DNA of 55,897 bases from Yersinia similis (GCF_001053095.1 NZ_CGBP01000031.1:1-55897); one strand, 5' to 3'; counted from the first letter of the stretch, positions 17,731 through 27,058 are shown. Notes: a model not told the origin generated them from the sequence alone. Numbers and translations are program-made.

Positions 17731-18158
17731 CTCAGCCAGCTTCCTCGCGTTGTGTGTTCACCGAAGGCAGTATCTGTTTGCCAGTTGGCTACCGTGAACA
17801 AACCGTCAATATTCTGGTGGCACCACACGCCCCCTCCCTTAATATTTCCCGTGATATCCTCCCGCCTGGTGAAGGTTTCGCTGACTATCTGTCTCGTCAG
17901 CGTACGACGCTAAAGAAAGGCTTGCGCAAATATGAAGCACTGGACGAACAGCCCGCGGCCCTCGGTGATGGACTCATTCAGGGCATCAGTCTGTTATCCC
18001 GTTATCAGCCGCAAAAAAGTCAGTCTATTTATCAGCGGCAGGCGGTTTTTCCTGTGTCCTCCGGTGTACTGATATTTACGTTAGCCAGTACTTCTCCCCT
18101 GACCGAACAAGATGAAACCTTCTTTGCTGACTGTGTAAGCAGCTATCAATACCCATAA
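17727..18158 (+). CDS. eagR: EagR-type Rhs chaperone (DUF1795/DcrB-like)
   Basis: 143-aa DUF1795 protein: short strands with a central conserved ISRDILPPGEGFADYLSRQ segment and a C-terminal SPLTEQDETFFADCVSSY. EagR proteins bind the N-terminal transmembrane helices of T6SS Rhs effectors before loading onto VgrG. The gene directly precedes a PAAR-Rhs gene whose N-terminus has such helices, which fits the role. Confidence 0.87.
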   Translation: MTQPASSRCVFTEGSICLPVGYREQTVNILVAPHAPSLNISRDILPPGEGFADYLSRQRTTLKKGLRKYEALDEQPAALGDGLIQGISLLSRYQPQKSQSIYQRQAVFPVSSGVLIFTLASTSPLTEQDETFFADCVSSYQYP

Positions 18159-18188
18159 TCTATTGCACAAGGAAAGGAGTGCATTTCT

Positions 18189-21100
18189 ATGCTGGAAGCC
18201 GCTGCGCGTGTTGGCGATGCCATTGGTCACTCTCAGGCATTAGCCGGTCTTATCGGTGGAACGATTTTAGGCGGGTTAATTAATGTCGCGGGGGGCATTC
18301 TTGGCGGAATGCTATTTGCCGCAGGGTGTGCCTCGGCGTGTCTGGGGGTGGGTATCCTGCTGATTGGCGCATCGATTGCCGTGGGTATGGCAGCGAATGC
18401 TCTGGGGGAAAAGGCACGGGATGCCTGTGTTGATGCAGGAAAAAACTCGCTCAGCCCCAGCGGGGCCATAGTCACCGGCTCCGCTAATGTTCGCACCAAC
18501 AGTAAAGCCGCCGCCGTAGCGACCCTCAGTGCCGTCACCTGCGATAAAGATAAAGCACAGCAGGTGGCACAAGGCTCCTCCTCAGTATTTATCAATGGCT
18601 TGCCAGCCGCCCGTCGTAACGATAAAACCACCTGTGATGCCAGTATCATGGTCGGTTCCACGAATGTATTCATTGGGGGAGGAACGGAAACTACGCTCCC
18701 CATTACATCTGAAATTCCTGATTGGGCCTATACCGTTTCAGACCTGACGATGTTTGCTGCCGGGTTGATCAGTTTTGGCGGCGCAGTCAGTCGGGGGCCA
18801 GGGGCGGTACAGAAACTGTTTGCCAAACTGCCTGGTGCCGACAAAATTGCCAAAATAGCCTGTCGGTTGGCACCACTGGCGATTATTTTACCGGTGGTCG
18901 GTATTCTGACTAACCCGGTGGATGTGACCAGTGGACAGAAGTTCCTTAACGACGAGGATGAGCGGGATTTTACGCTTGATGGTGAATTGCCCCTACTCTG
19001 GCAGCGCCGATATCTGAGCAGCTATGTCTATGAGGGGGTATTGGGACGTGGCTGGAATTTGTTTTGGGAAAGTGCGTTGAGTCGTGTAGACGACGGTATA
19101 TTGTGGCGCAATACCTATGGAGATTATATTCCCTTCCCAGACATACCGGCAGGTCACCAAACCTTCTGTCCCGAACAGCAGTGCTGGTTGATACATCTGG
19201 AGGACGGGCGCTGGTGTATCCGCGATGCGGGTGAATGGGTTTACCATTACGGAAAATTTGATGCACAAGGTCTCGCCCCGCTGGCGAATATTACCGATAA
19301 CGTCGGTAACCGCCAGTCGTTTCATTACAATGACCAACAGCAGATGGTATCCATTACGGGCACTGGCGGGCTGTCACTGCGCTGTGACTACCACCCAGAA
19401 CGGCATCGTCTGACGGCGGTCTGGCAACAGACGCCTGACGGGGACATTATTCGCGCCCGCTATCAGTATAATGAGTCAGGGCAACTGGCAGCAGTACAAC
19501 ACCGGGATGATACGGTAGTACGCCGTTTTGGCTGGGGTGAAGATCACGGTTTATTGCTCTGGCATGAAAATGTGGCTGGATTACGTTGTGACTACCAGTG
19601 GCAGGAGATTGACGACATCTGGTGTGTGGCAGAACAGCATACCTGCGAGGGTGACGGCTACCGACTGGCCTACGATGAAGAGCGGCACCAACGCACTGCG
19701 ACCTATCAGGACGGCAGTCAGGCGGTATGGATATTGGATGAACAGCACCGGGTCAGCCGTTACACCGACCGCACCGGCCATGAATGTCAGCTCCAGTGGG
19801 ACACGACCGGGCAACCGACAGGTTACCGTTCACCGCAGGGACATCAACGCCAATGTCAGTGGGATGAACTGGGCCGTCTGGTCAGTGTGACGGATGCCAA
19901 TGGCGCAGAAACACGTTGGCAGTATGAGCGCAATACTGACCGGCAGACCTTTGTGTTCTGGCCGGACGGCACGCAAGAGCGCCAGCAGTGGGATGCCCAG
20001 GGGCGACTCCTGCAGGAAACTGACCGTCTGGGGCAATCCACGTACTATACCTACCCGCATCCACGTACCTTACTGCCGGACAGCATCACTGACGCGCTGG
20101 GAGGGCAAAGTCAGTTGCTCTGGAGTCAGCAAGGTCAACTCACCGGCTACACCGACTGTTCCGGTCAGCCCACGCAGTGGCGCTATGATGCGCTGGGGCA
20201 GTTGCTCTTGCGCCGCGATGCCTTACAACAGGAAATTCGCTACCACTGGGATCCCGTGGGCAGGTTAACCAAAGTGACCCTGCCAGACGGTTCAACGGAA
20301 CAGTTTGACTGGTCTCCGGCGGGTCAGTTAGTGCGACACCAGCAAGGCCATAACCAGCCCCGCCATTGGCATTACAGTGTGCGCGGACAAATCCTGAGTA
20401 CCACAGACCGCCTGAGCCGGGTTATCCGCTATCGCTATGATGCCGAGGGACGCTTGGTCCATCTGGACAATGACAACGGCGGCCAGTATCACTTTAACCG
20501 GGATGTGGAAGGTCGTTTGCTGGAAGAACAGCGTCCGGATGATACTCGTTATTCCTACACCTATAATGCCGATGGGCAGGCAACGGATATCACACAACGT
20601 GGCCTGTCAGAGAACCACGCCTCACGGCCAGAGAAACCTACCCGACTGACGTATGACGCCGTTGGCCGACTGATAGCGCGCCATACTCTCACGGAACAGA
20701 CGTGCTATCAGTGGGACAAGATGGGCAATCTACTCAGTGCCATCCGCACCCCGACCGAACAGGGTGAAAATCTGGGTATTCTGCCCAATACCGTGACCTT
20801 TGAACGGGATGCGTTGGGCCGCATTACTCAGGAGCATAATGGGGTGGAGGCGCTGGCTTACCACTATGATGCGCTGGGCAACCTGACCCGACTGGAATTA
20901 CCGAATGATGACCATTTCCAGTGGCTGCATTATGGCTCTGGGCATGTGAGTGCCATCCGCTTTAATGACCAGTTGGTCAGCGAATTCGAGCGTGATGCAT
21001 TACACCGCGAGACCCGCCGCACACAAGGTATCCTGACGCAACAACGTCAGTATGATGTACTGGGTCGCCGCCGCTGGCAAAGTAGTATCAGCAGTCGTCT

Positions 21101-22445
21101 CACCGAGGCGCTCACCACGCCAGAGCAGGGAATACTGTGGCGGGCCTATCATTACGATGAACTGCATGAACTGGCTGCGGTAGAGGACAGCAACCGGGGC
21201 ATGTTGAGCTACGGCTATGATGAAGAGGGACGACTACGCAGTACCGTCTCGCCACACAGCGGTCAGACGACGGTGCATTATGACCGGGCCGATAACGCGT
21301 TGATGTTACCGTTACAGACGCCGGAGAGTTCGCCATATGCACGGAGCAGTCAACCTTATTGTGATAATCGGCTGACACGTTGGGAACAGTGGCAGTATCA
21401 CTATGATGCCTTTGGTAACCTGTCGGAGCGACTGGAAGGCTACCGTACTCAACGCTACCGCTATGATGGGGATAACCGGTTGGTCGGGGCCAAAGGCGAT
21501 GGGCAGAAAGGTCTCTTTGAGGCGCAATATCATTATGATGCGCTGGGTCGGCGGCTCAGCAAAGTGGTCAGGACGCCACAGGGTAACCAAGAGACTCACT
21601 TTTTATGGCAGGGTCTGCGTCTGCTGCAAAGCCGCACGGACGAGAGCCAGCAAACCTACTGCTATGACCCGAATGAGGCATACACACCACTCGCCTGCAT
21701 TGAGCGGCGCTACGGTGAAGACACCTTGTACTGGTATCACACTGATCTGAATGGCTCGCCACAGGAAGTGACCAACGCGCAGGGTGAAATGGTATGGTCG
21801 GGGCAATATGGGGTGTTTGGGCAAGTTACACGCCAGACCGATGCGATGTGGCGTAACGTCAGTAAACCGCTGGGCCAATTCAGGCAGCCATTGCGTTATG
21901 CCGGGCAATATCTGGATGACGAAACGGGGTTGCACTACAATACCTATCGGTACTATGCGCCTGAAGTTGGACGGTTCACGTCACCAGACCCGATAGGGCT
22001 GGCGGGGGGGCTGAACCTCTATCAGTATGCTCCGAATCCGTTGGGGTGGATTGATCCATTAGGATTAGCGGGTAATCCTGCAACGGCCACACATATTACC
22101 TATCAAGGAATTGATGCTGCTACAGGTAAGCCTTATGTTGGGTATGCCAGCATGCAAGGAAAGCAAACGGCACAAGATATATTGAATTATCGCTACGGTG
22201 GAAACTTTGATCGTTTTGGCGAACAGGCCCCTAGAGTTTTATATGATGGTTATGGTCAGCCAGGCAAAGATATAGCTCGAGGCTTGGAACAACGAACATT
22301 CGAACAATTGGGGGGTATGGATGGCACAGCTAACAAGCAAAACCCTGTTGGGCAAGGGAACAGTAGAAGAGCAGAATATCTTAGTGCTGCTGATGATCAT
22401 CTAAACAGCAGGAATGGTGGCGGCAAATCAGGAGGCGGCTGTTAA
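18189..22445 (+). CDS. rhs: T6SS PAAR-Rhs effector with C-terminal URI/GIY-YIG-like toxin
   Basis: 1418-aa polymorphic toxin. Residues 15-65 form hydrophobic transmembrane helices. About 90-175 is a PAAR-like domain (GSANVRTNSKAAA, FINGLPAARRND) that caps the T6SS spike. About 250-1270 is the YD-repeat cage, ending with DPIGLAGGLNLYQY and DPLGLAG (residue 1289). The last 123 residues are a distinct tip, ITYQGIDAATGKPYVGYAS...RGLEQRTFEQLGG...NKQNPVG, which resembles the URI fold/GIY-YIG nuclease toxins (Tox-URI2). AAGGAG precedes the ATG. No T6SS apparatus is in the window, so delivery depends on a chromosomal system. Confidence 0.92.
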   Translation: MLEAAARVGDAIGHSQALAGLIGGTILGGLINVAGGILGGMLFAAGCASACLGVGILLIGASIAVGMAANALGEKARDACVDAGKNSLSPSGAIVTGSANVRTNSKAAAVATLSAVTCDKDKAQQVAQGSSSVFINGLPAARRNDKTTCDASIMVGSTNVFIGGGTETTLPITSEIPDWAYTVSDLTMFAAGLISFGGAVSRGPGAVQKLFAKLPGADKIAKIACRLAPLAIILPVVGILTNPVDVTSGQKFLNDEDERDFTLDGELPLLWQRRYLSSYVYEGVLGRGWNLFWESALSRVDDGILWRNTYGDYIPFPDIPAGHQTFCPEQQCWLIHLEDGRWCIRDAGEWVYHYGKFDAQGLAPLANITDNVGNRQSFHYNDQQQMVSITGTGGLSLRCDYHPERHRLTAVWQQTPDGDIIRARYQYNESGQLAAVQHRDDTVVRRFGWGEDHGLLLWHENVAGLRCDYQWQEIDDIWCVAEQHTCEGDGYRLAYDEERHQRTATYQDGSQAVWILDEQHRVSRYTDRTGHECQLQWDTTGQPTGYRSPQGHQRQCQWDELGRLVSVTDANGAETRWQYERNTDRQTFVFWPDGTQERQQWDAQGRLLQETDRLGQSTYYTYPHPRTLLPDSITDALGGQSQLLWSQQGQLTGYTDCSGQPTQWRYDALGQLLLRRDALQQEIRYHWDPVGRLTKVTLPDGSTEQFDWSPAGQLVRHQQGHNQPRHWHYSVRGQILSTTDRLSRVIRYRYDAEGRLVHLDNDNGGQYHFNRDVEGRLLEEQRPDDTRYSYTYNADGQATDITQRGLSENHASRPEKPTRLTYDAVGRLIARHTLTEQTCYQWDKMGNLLSAIRTPTEQGENLGILPNTVTFERDALGRITQEHNGVEALAYHYDALGNLTRLELPNDDHFQWLHYGSGHVSAIRFNDQLVSEFERDALHRETRRTQGILTQQRQYDVLGRRRWQSSISSRLTEALTTPEQGILWRAYHYDELHELAAVEDSNRGMLSYGYDEEGRLRSTVSPHSGQTTVHYDRADNALMLPLQTPESSPYARSSQPYCDNRLTRWEQWQYHYDAFGNLSERLEGYRTQRYRYDGDNRLVGAKGDGQKGLFEAQYHYDALGRRLSKVVRTPQGNQETHFLWQGLRLLQSRTDESQQTYCYDPNEAYTPLACIERRYGEDTLYWYHTDLNGSPQEVTNAQGEMVWSGQYGVFGQVTRQTDAMWRNVSKPLGQFRQPLRYAGQYLDDETGLHYNTYRYYAPEVGRFTSPDPIGLAGGLNLYQYAPNPLGWIDPLGLAGNPATATHITYQGIDAATGKPYVGYASMQGKQTAQDILNYRYGGNFDRFGEQAPRVLYDGYGQPGKDIARGLEQRTFEQLGGMDGTANKQNPVGQGNSRRAEYLSAADDHLNSRNGGGKSGGGC

Positions 22446-22458
22446 AGGCGTTTTATCT

Positions 22459-23073
22459 ATGGCTAAACGAATTACCTGGAAAGATGGGGACCTGGTTAAT
22501 ATCAAGCTGCGTGATGGTTTATATACCATAGGCCAAATGCTAACCAGCCCGGCAATGCGATTTTATGATATATTTAACACTGATGGCGTATGGGAGAATG
22601 TAGACCTGAATAAAGTGAACCCTCTATTTCGAGTTTTTGTTGGTAAAGTGATTAATAAATATCTTGTTCAAGGCAAAGTTGAATCACCAGAAGTAATAGC
22701 AAGTACGAAGCCTTATGAACCCTATTGGATTGCTCCTTATTCAATAATAGATGGTGTGCATTATAAAGGAACTAGAAATAACTTTCCTTTTCTTGGGGGG
22801 AAAATAATAGATCTTGGCCCTGATGGAAATGTTAGCGTTACTCAAGCACCGGTAATAAAAGAAGACTTAACGCTCCCTCAAGACCGTAATTTTATTGAAA
22901 AATATGAGTTAGATAATATGTGGGGGCATGAAGATCTCAGCGACCGTTTGTGCCGCTATTTTGATACCGGTATTAATCGAGATGACCTTAAATTCGAAGT
23001 ATTTCCCGGTCTATGGGATGATCGCGAGAAACTGCGTCCGTTGACTCGTCGATTGCCTGTTCCATTACGATAA
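22459..23073 (+). CDS. Probable immunity protein (Imm26-like)
   Basis: 204-aa protein beginning MAKRITWKDGDLVNIKLRDG-YTIGQ, the pattern of the Imm26 family, directly after the Rhs toxin tip. It should neutralise the Rhs C-terminal nuclease in the producing cell. It is more AT-rich than the Rhs core, as usual for exchangeable tip/immunity pairs. An in-frame ATG at 22414, inside the Rhs gene, has AGCAGGA upstream and is an alternative start. A strong terminator follows. Confidence 0.72.
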   Translation: MAKRITWKDGDLVNIKLRDGLYTIGQMLTSPAMRFYDIFNTDGVWENVDLNKVNPLFRVFVGKVINKYLVQGKVESPEVIASTKPYEPYWIAPYSIIDGVHYKGTRNNFPFLGGKIIDLGPDGNVSVTQAPVIKEDLTLPQDRNFIEKYELDNMWGHEDLSDRLCRYFDTGINRDDLKFEVFPGLWDDREKLRPLTRRLPVPLR

Positions 23074-23113
23074 AAAAAGTCGGAAAGGTTATATATAATC
23101 TTTCCGACTTTTG
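23074..23113 (+). terminator. Rho-independent terminator after the immunity gene
   Basis: A perfect 11-base stem with an AT-rich loop, AAGTCGGAAAG (23078-23088) pairing with CTTTCCGACTT (23100-23110), is followed by TT and TTG. A-rich sequence precedes it, so it could also work on the reverse strand. It closes the Rhs/immunity operon. Confidence 0.85.
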
Positions 23114-23417
23114 TTGTTATAGACCCGTAATCATTGAAGATTGAATGTCTCCACGGAGAACGCTTTATCAACCGGGAAATGATGTGAAAGCCCAGAAAAA
23201 TGTGAAAACAAGAACCTCGATTAGGCCTGTGTCCATTGGTGTGGGTAAGATCAGACAGTCCGTTCACGCAGTCGGAGGGATTGCACTTTGATGACATATT
23301 GGGTATCGGATCTCCTTTGAATTTCAGTTTGGTCTCTAAGAACCCCGAGGTAGTTCAATTTTCATAAGTAATGGACATTGTATGATTTTCACCTCAGAAC
23401 TTATGACACTGGTATAC
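23114..23417. other. Intergenic region after the Rhs cluster
   Basis: No convincing gene. A short frame from 23143 encodes about 48 residues (MSPRTLYQPGNDVKAQ...) without a recognisable family and may be a relic. The region separates the Rhs operon from the convergent second recombinase gene. Confidence 0.4.
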
Positions 23418-24308
23418 TTAAATATCACCATTTACCTTGATATACACGCGAGCCACATAGTGACCACGCCCATCACCATGTCCTAAATCCATTGAAACTA
23501 AAGCTTCGGCTTCTTTCTGGCTAAAACCATTATTTATATGATGTACTAAAGCATCTCCAGAATAAGTATAACGTAAACTGTGAGGAGCATATTTACCCAC
23601 CAATCCCGCGCCCCTGACAATATTACGGTAGCGTTCAATCGCAAGATGAATACTAGCCTTATCAACCAACTTTCCGTTATTATCGCTAGCGATGTTGATG
23701 GCATTATTAACAACTCGCATCAACTCATCTCTGTTTATGATTGTCGTATCTCTTGGCCTTCCCCCTTTAGTCCCAAAAATAACACGTATTTTTCCTTGCT
23801 GATTAAGAATAGATTTTTGCCATGTTTTTAATGATTTAACCGACTGAATAGCTTCTTCTGTGCGTAGCCCGAGGTGACGAGATAATTCCATCACCGCGGC
23901 TGCTCCTCTATCAATTTCACGGACTTTATCCAGGGTACTTTCATATATATCTGTTGGAATAGCGACCTTAGTACCCTCTCGGCTAGCTCCTGAAATTCCT
24001 AATGCATTGTTACTCAGTTTTTCGTGTTCCGGATCCGCCATAAAGGTTTTTCCAGCTAAACGCAGAACGGCACGTATGGCAGCCATTTCATTTTGTAAGG
24101 TTCGCTTGGAAATATTCTCAGCCAGACGACTGTTAATATACATCGCAATATGATTGGTCTTTAAATGGTTGGCGTCACGGATCTGGATATTCATTTTCAA
24201 CACTCTTTCGGCTAAACGATCCGCTATTTTCATGCGGTCTGAGACTGTTTTAAAACTCCCTCCCGCCTGACGAGCGAGTGTCATCAAACTTTTATTCAGT
24301 TTCGCCAT
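23418..24308 (-). CDS. Second tyrosine recombinase (Integrase_1 family)
   Basis: 296-aa recombinase of the Phage_integr_N/Integrase_1 group found inside ICEs. N-terminal domain about residues 1-100; catalytic residues appear as Arg in HLGLRTEEAIQ, HSLRYTYS and a C-terminal GHGDGRGHYVARVY with the Tyr nucleophile. It differs from the border integrase in sequence and size and lies in mid-element, beside a 1.1-kb tract of inverted repeats. It may act on internal sites or dimer resolution; that is inference. Confidence 0.85.
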   Translation of the reverse strand: MAKLNKSLMTLARQAGGSFKTVSDRMKIADRLAERVLKMNIQIRDANHLKTNHIAMYINSRLAENISKRTLQNEMAAIRAVLRLAGKTFMADPEHEKLSNNALGISGASREGTKVAIPTDIYESTLDKVREIDRGAAAVMELSRHLGLRTEEAIQSVKSLKTWQKSILNQQGKIRVIFGTKGGRPRDTTIINRDELMRVVNNAINIASDNNGKLVDKASIHLAIERYRNIVRGAGLVGKYAPHSLRYTYSGDALVHHINNGFSQKEAEALVSMDLGHGDGRGHYVARVYIKVNGDI

Positions 24309-24476
24309 AATATCTCCTGATCCGCATAAGGCGAGTTATGTATTCCGTCCCGTGTGAACGGAACACATAACTCGCCGGATTCCCCATGACATATAACTTA
24401 AATATTTCACCCCGACGGCACGGTTAATTTTGTGCTTCCTGCATCTCGACAGACATCTGTGCATCGGGGCGGCGAA

Positions 24477-24674
24477 ATGTTGAGTTCTTACGAGGTTCCC
24501 CAGGTCTCAGACCTGTTTGCGGCTTACGCCGGGCTGATTTACATCAGTCTACCTCCACACGCCAGTGCTATTGGCGTCGCCATCGATGTCGTGTCGATTT
24601 ACCTCCTTGAATTGAAAAGTTGTCGTCATGCAGAGTGTTCCTGCGAATTTGACCATGGGTTGAATGATGAGTAG
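24477..24674 (+). CDS. Doubtful small ORF over a hairpin cluster
   Basis: A 65-aa frame (MLSSYEVPQVSDLFAAYAGL...) with no recognised domain and a poor ribosome site. It coincides with a run of short inverted repeats at 24501-24577, so the open frame may be incidental to a structured non-coding region. Confidence 0.2.
   Translation: MLSSYEVPQVSDLFAAYAGLIYISLPPHASAIGVAIDVVSIYLLELKSCRHAECSCEFDHGLNDE
24501..24577. repeat. Cluster of four consecutive short hairpins
   Basis: Adjacent perfect inverted repeats: CAGGTCT-c-AGACCTG (24501-24515), GGC-ttac-GCC (24521-24530), CTGAT-ttac-ATCAG (24534-24547) and ACGCCA/TGGCGT (24559-24577). Two share the loop TTAC. Such spacing suggests a structured RNA or a protein-assembly site. 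Confidence 0.6.
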
Positions 24675-24753
24675 ATGAGCGTTTAAAACACTCTGTTAAG
24701 CGTTTTAAAACTGTCGTTACGTGTTGGCCAGAGGGTAAAAGTATCGTTGAAGT

Positions 24754-24833
24754 GGCAGTACGCCTGTACTGCCGGTCGTGCGCTGCGCGCGTCACTTGGT
24801 ACTCGTTTCACTCGTTCGCAAGTGACGCCGCGC
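24754..24833. repeat. Two strong inverted repeats
   Basis: GGCAGTAC-gcct-GTACTGCC (24754-24773) is a perfect 8-bp stem. GTCACTTG (24791-24798) pairs with CAAGTGAC (24819-24826), extended by GC-rich flanks to 24785 and 24833. They lie upstream of the second recombinase gene. A short open frame crosses them, but it looks like a shadow of the palindromes. Confidence 0.7.
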
Positions 24834-25040
24834 ACCTTTGCTCTCAATGCTTACGTGAAAAATGCCAAATATTTCAATTGGCAAACCCACCGTTCGCAGA
24901 GTCCGAAAGCTGAAGCTGACGTCAAAAAGTATTGAAATCCAATGAAGCAGCAGTGAAAACTGTAAAGCGTATTTGCATCAAAAAATCAGCAAATTGAAAT
25001 AGAAGAGACCTTATCGCGACTTGATTGCGATCCCCATTCT

Positions 25041-25168
25041 CAAAGGTTAACGGGGGTACCGCCCGAAGGCATCACCTCTCAGGTTAAGGTGACATTGGCA
25101 TGCGATTACCCGAAGGCGTCCCTTTCAAATCGCCAGGACATTGGCATGTTGCTCAAAACAACGTTTAT
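25041..25168 (+). repeat. ICE repeat locus B: second copy of the tandem 46-bp units
   Basis: Homologous along its length to 17233-17366: CAAAGGTTAAC, then two units with CCCGAAGGC (25062 and 25109) and CATTGGC (25093-25099 and 25139-25145), again 46-47 bp apart. The copies differ by scattered substitutions and small indels while unit spacing is kept, suggesting constraint. Confidence 0.7.
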
Positions 25169-25188
25169 AGCGAGGATGATTCTAGACC

Positions 25189-25248
25189 GTTAAAACACCT
25201 GATAGCAATATATACCGATCCTAATTTTGGATCGCTACAGGTTTTAAC
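25189..25248. repeat. Nested hairpin
   Basis: GTTAAAAC (25189-25196) pairs with GTTTTAAC (25241-25248). TAGC/GCTA is the next inner element, and CGATCC-taatttt-GGATCG (25216-25234) forms the apical part. The structure lies about 200 bases before the 419-aa gene and follows repeat locus B. Confidence 0.6.
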
Positions 25249-25444
25249 AGATATCTCAATGGAGTCAGTGGGCTGACCCTATGCCAGTAGACACCCCTAC
25301 CCTATATTATTATTCCAAAAGCGGAAAACCGCCGATCTAATGATTAAATCAGTTCCATACTTGATTTATGATAAATATCAAACTGAATATTTATACTTGG
25401 AAATAGAATATATCTCATTTAAGATCATAATAAGGAAGAACGAA

Positions 25445-26704
25445 ATGAGTGCAGATAGTTATGATATCCAATTAGCACTGAATCTAGTTGGCACGGCAAA
25501 TTCTCGGCGTGAAGCATTATATCTTTACGAAAAAAACAAGAGTATTTTAAAAGACTGGAGGATTATTTATGCAGATGAGAGTAAATCAGGCCCCTTCAAA
25601 TTAACTAAACGCCAGTTTTCTGAAAAAGGAATTATTTCGACAGTTTTTTATGGTAACTCTTTGTGGGTTATTGATAATGACGTTTTATCATCATCGGAAA
25701 CGATGGCGTTTAAAGTTGGGTTCGGATTATTCGTTGACTCAAATGCGGCAAGTTATATTCGTTCACTAGCTTACCGTGAGGCTCCAAAAGAAGAATTGTT
25801 AAATTTTTGTCGCATTATCTCTGATTCTTTTTCTTTTGACGATTTATCAACTATCAATCCTTACCTTTATTTATGGGAAGCTCAGAGTGATAGGCGCCTG
25901 GAAACTATCAATGGGATCCGTGAAACGTTGGCTGCACTGTTTGCTTTGCCTCATATTAAGCAACCACTTAATGCTCAGTGGGGGGAAACATATAGAACCA
26001 TTTACCGCAAAAAAGCAGAGGAAGAAGCAGACTGTTTTCTATTTGATTTTTATCAACAGTTAGATGCTGGGTTAGGCCAAGCTATCGAAGATCAGATCGA
26101 CATGATGGAAATCATGCTAATAAAAACCAAGCTTCTCGAGCTCACTTCCTCTAAAGAGAAACCAGCAAAAATGGAGGAGCTAGTTCTGTTTATGCATGAA
26201 AAACTATCAACTCTGATGTTTCGTGAATTACTTATTTGTGCAGATATTATTTTTCATGAAAGGCAGTCACAAATGTCCAACAAGTTGCATGGACTACTAA
26301 AAAACAAAAATCCTCTTGGACTGTTGCGTAACTGCGCTACAGATCTTTACATGGTCAGGGCACTTGATCAGCTAACCAATGCATCATTGGATGATACGCA
26401 GCCGATATTTTACATTGCCAACCTGATCACCTTTGATAGGGACATTGCAGATGTTCTTAAGCTATCCGAACTACGCGCTATGGCACTGCACCGTTCTTCT
26501 TCTTTAACATTTCCAATTTATAAAGACTCTATTCCTAGATGGCTTAAAACAAAAATTGGCGGGAAAGGTGTGGCACGTTTGTCTAATCTATTCACCAAAG
26601 AACAGTTTGAGGAACGAGCCAGGCAACGTAACCGCTATCAAATTAAATCGATTCTCGCAGAAAACCGCCTAAAAATAACTGAGCTGATTAAAAGCCAGCA
26701 ATAA
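25445..26704 (+). CDS. Unrecognised 419-aa ICE cargo protein
   Basis: I do not recognise a family. The protein is soluble, mixed alpha-rich and without signal peptide or transmembrane segments. Notable stretches are ALNLVGTANSRREALYLYEKN near the N-terminus, LLICADIIFHERQSQMSN, and a C-terminal PRWLKTKIGGKGVARL with a basic tail. AAGGA precedes the ATG at 25445; an upstream in-frame extension to 25340 looks non-coding. It and the next small gene run opposite to the adjoining conjugation operon, and the composition is AT-rich, both signs of cargo. Confidence 0.75.
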   Translation: MSADSYDIQLALNLVGTANSRREALYLYEKNKSILKDWRIIYADESKSGPFKLTKRQFSEKGIISTVFYGNSLWVIDNDVLSSSETMAFKVGFGLFVDSNAASYIRSLAYREAPKEELLNFCRIISDSFSFDDLSTINPYLYLWEAQSDRRLETINGIRETLAALFALPHIKQPLNAQWGETYRTIYRKKAEEEADCFLFDFYQQLDAGLGQAIEDQIDMMEIMLIKTKLLELTSSKEKPAKMEELVLFMHEKLSTLMFRELLICADIIFHERQSQMSNKLHGLLKNKNPLGLLRNCATDLYMVRALDQLTNASLDDTQPIFYIANLITFDRDIADVLKLSELRAMALHRSSSLTFPIYKDSIPRWLKTKIGGKGVARLSNLFTKEQFEERARQRNRYQIKSILAENRLKITELIKSQQ

Positions 26705-26771
26705 CTGTAAGATTGAACGCCCTTCTTCCCCGTGTTAGATTGAAAAATCTGCACCTAATGGAGTAATAGCC

Positions 26772-27035
26772 ATGAGCTCACAAGGTTTTGATCCAAAGGA
26801 CTTGGAAGAAATTTGCGCCAGAAAGCCGCGAGGTTTTCGCATGCAGCAAGCCGATTTCAAGGAGTTAGGTCGTAACGTTCTACTCGGTTCTATTGACGTT
26901 GCTGTAGAAAGTGTCAAGGCTGCAAGCGTTGTGATATCTATGGCTGAAAACACAACCAAAACTAATGAGTCTGCCAGCCACTTGCAATACTCATGGGAAG
27001 ATCGCCCCTATGAATCGGAAAACCGCGATATTTAA
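26772..27035 (+). CDS. Unrecognised 87-aa protein
   Basis: Small protein (MSSQGFDPKDLEEICARKPRG...) with GGAG upstream of its ATG. No family recognised. It follows the 419-aa gene by 67 bases in the same direction, so they may form a unit, although a separate promoter is possible. A terminator shared with the convergent conjugation operon follows. Confidence 0.6.
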   Translation: MSSQGFDPKDLEEICARKPRGFRMQQADFKELGRNVLLGSIDVAVESVKAASVVISMAENTTKTNESASHLQYSWEDRPYESENRDI

Positions 27036-27058
27036 TAGATTTTCCTCAGCTGAAACAT

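Noticed and set aside
19200..21990. Many ORFs on both strands inside the Rhs gene
   Set aside because: Shadows of the repetitive, GC-balanced YD-repeat coding sequence.
24747..24935. Forward ORF of 62 codons over the 24.75-24.83 kb palindromes
   Set aside because: No ribosome site; the frame follows from inverted repeats, and the sequence looks like structured non-coding DNA.
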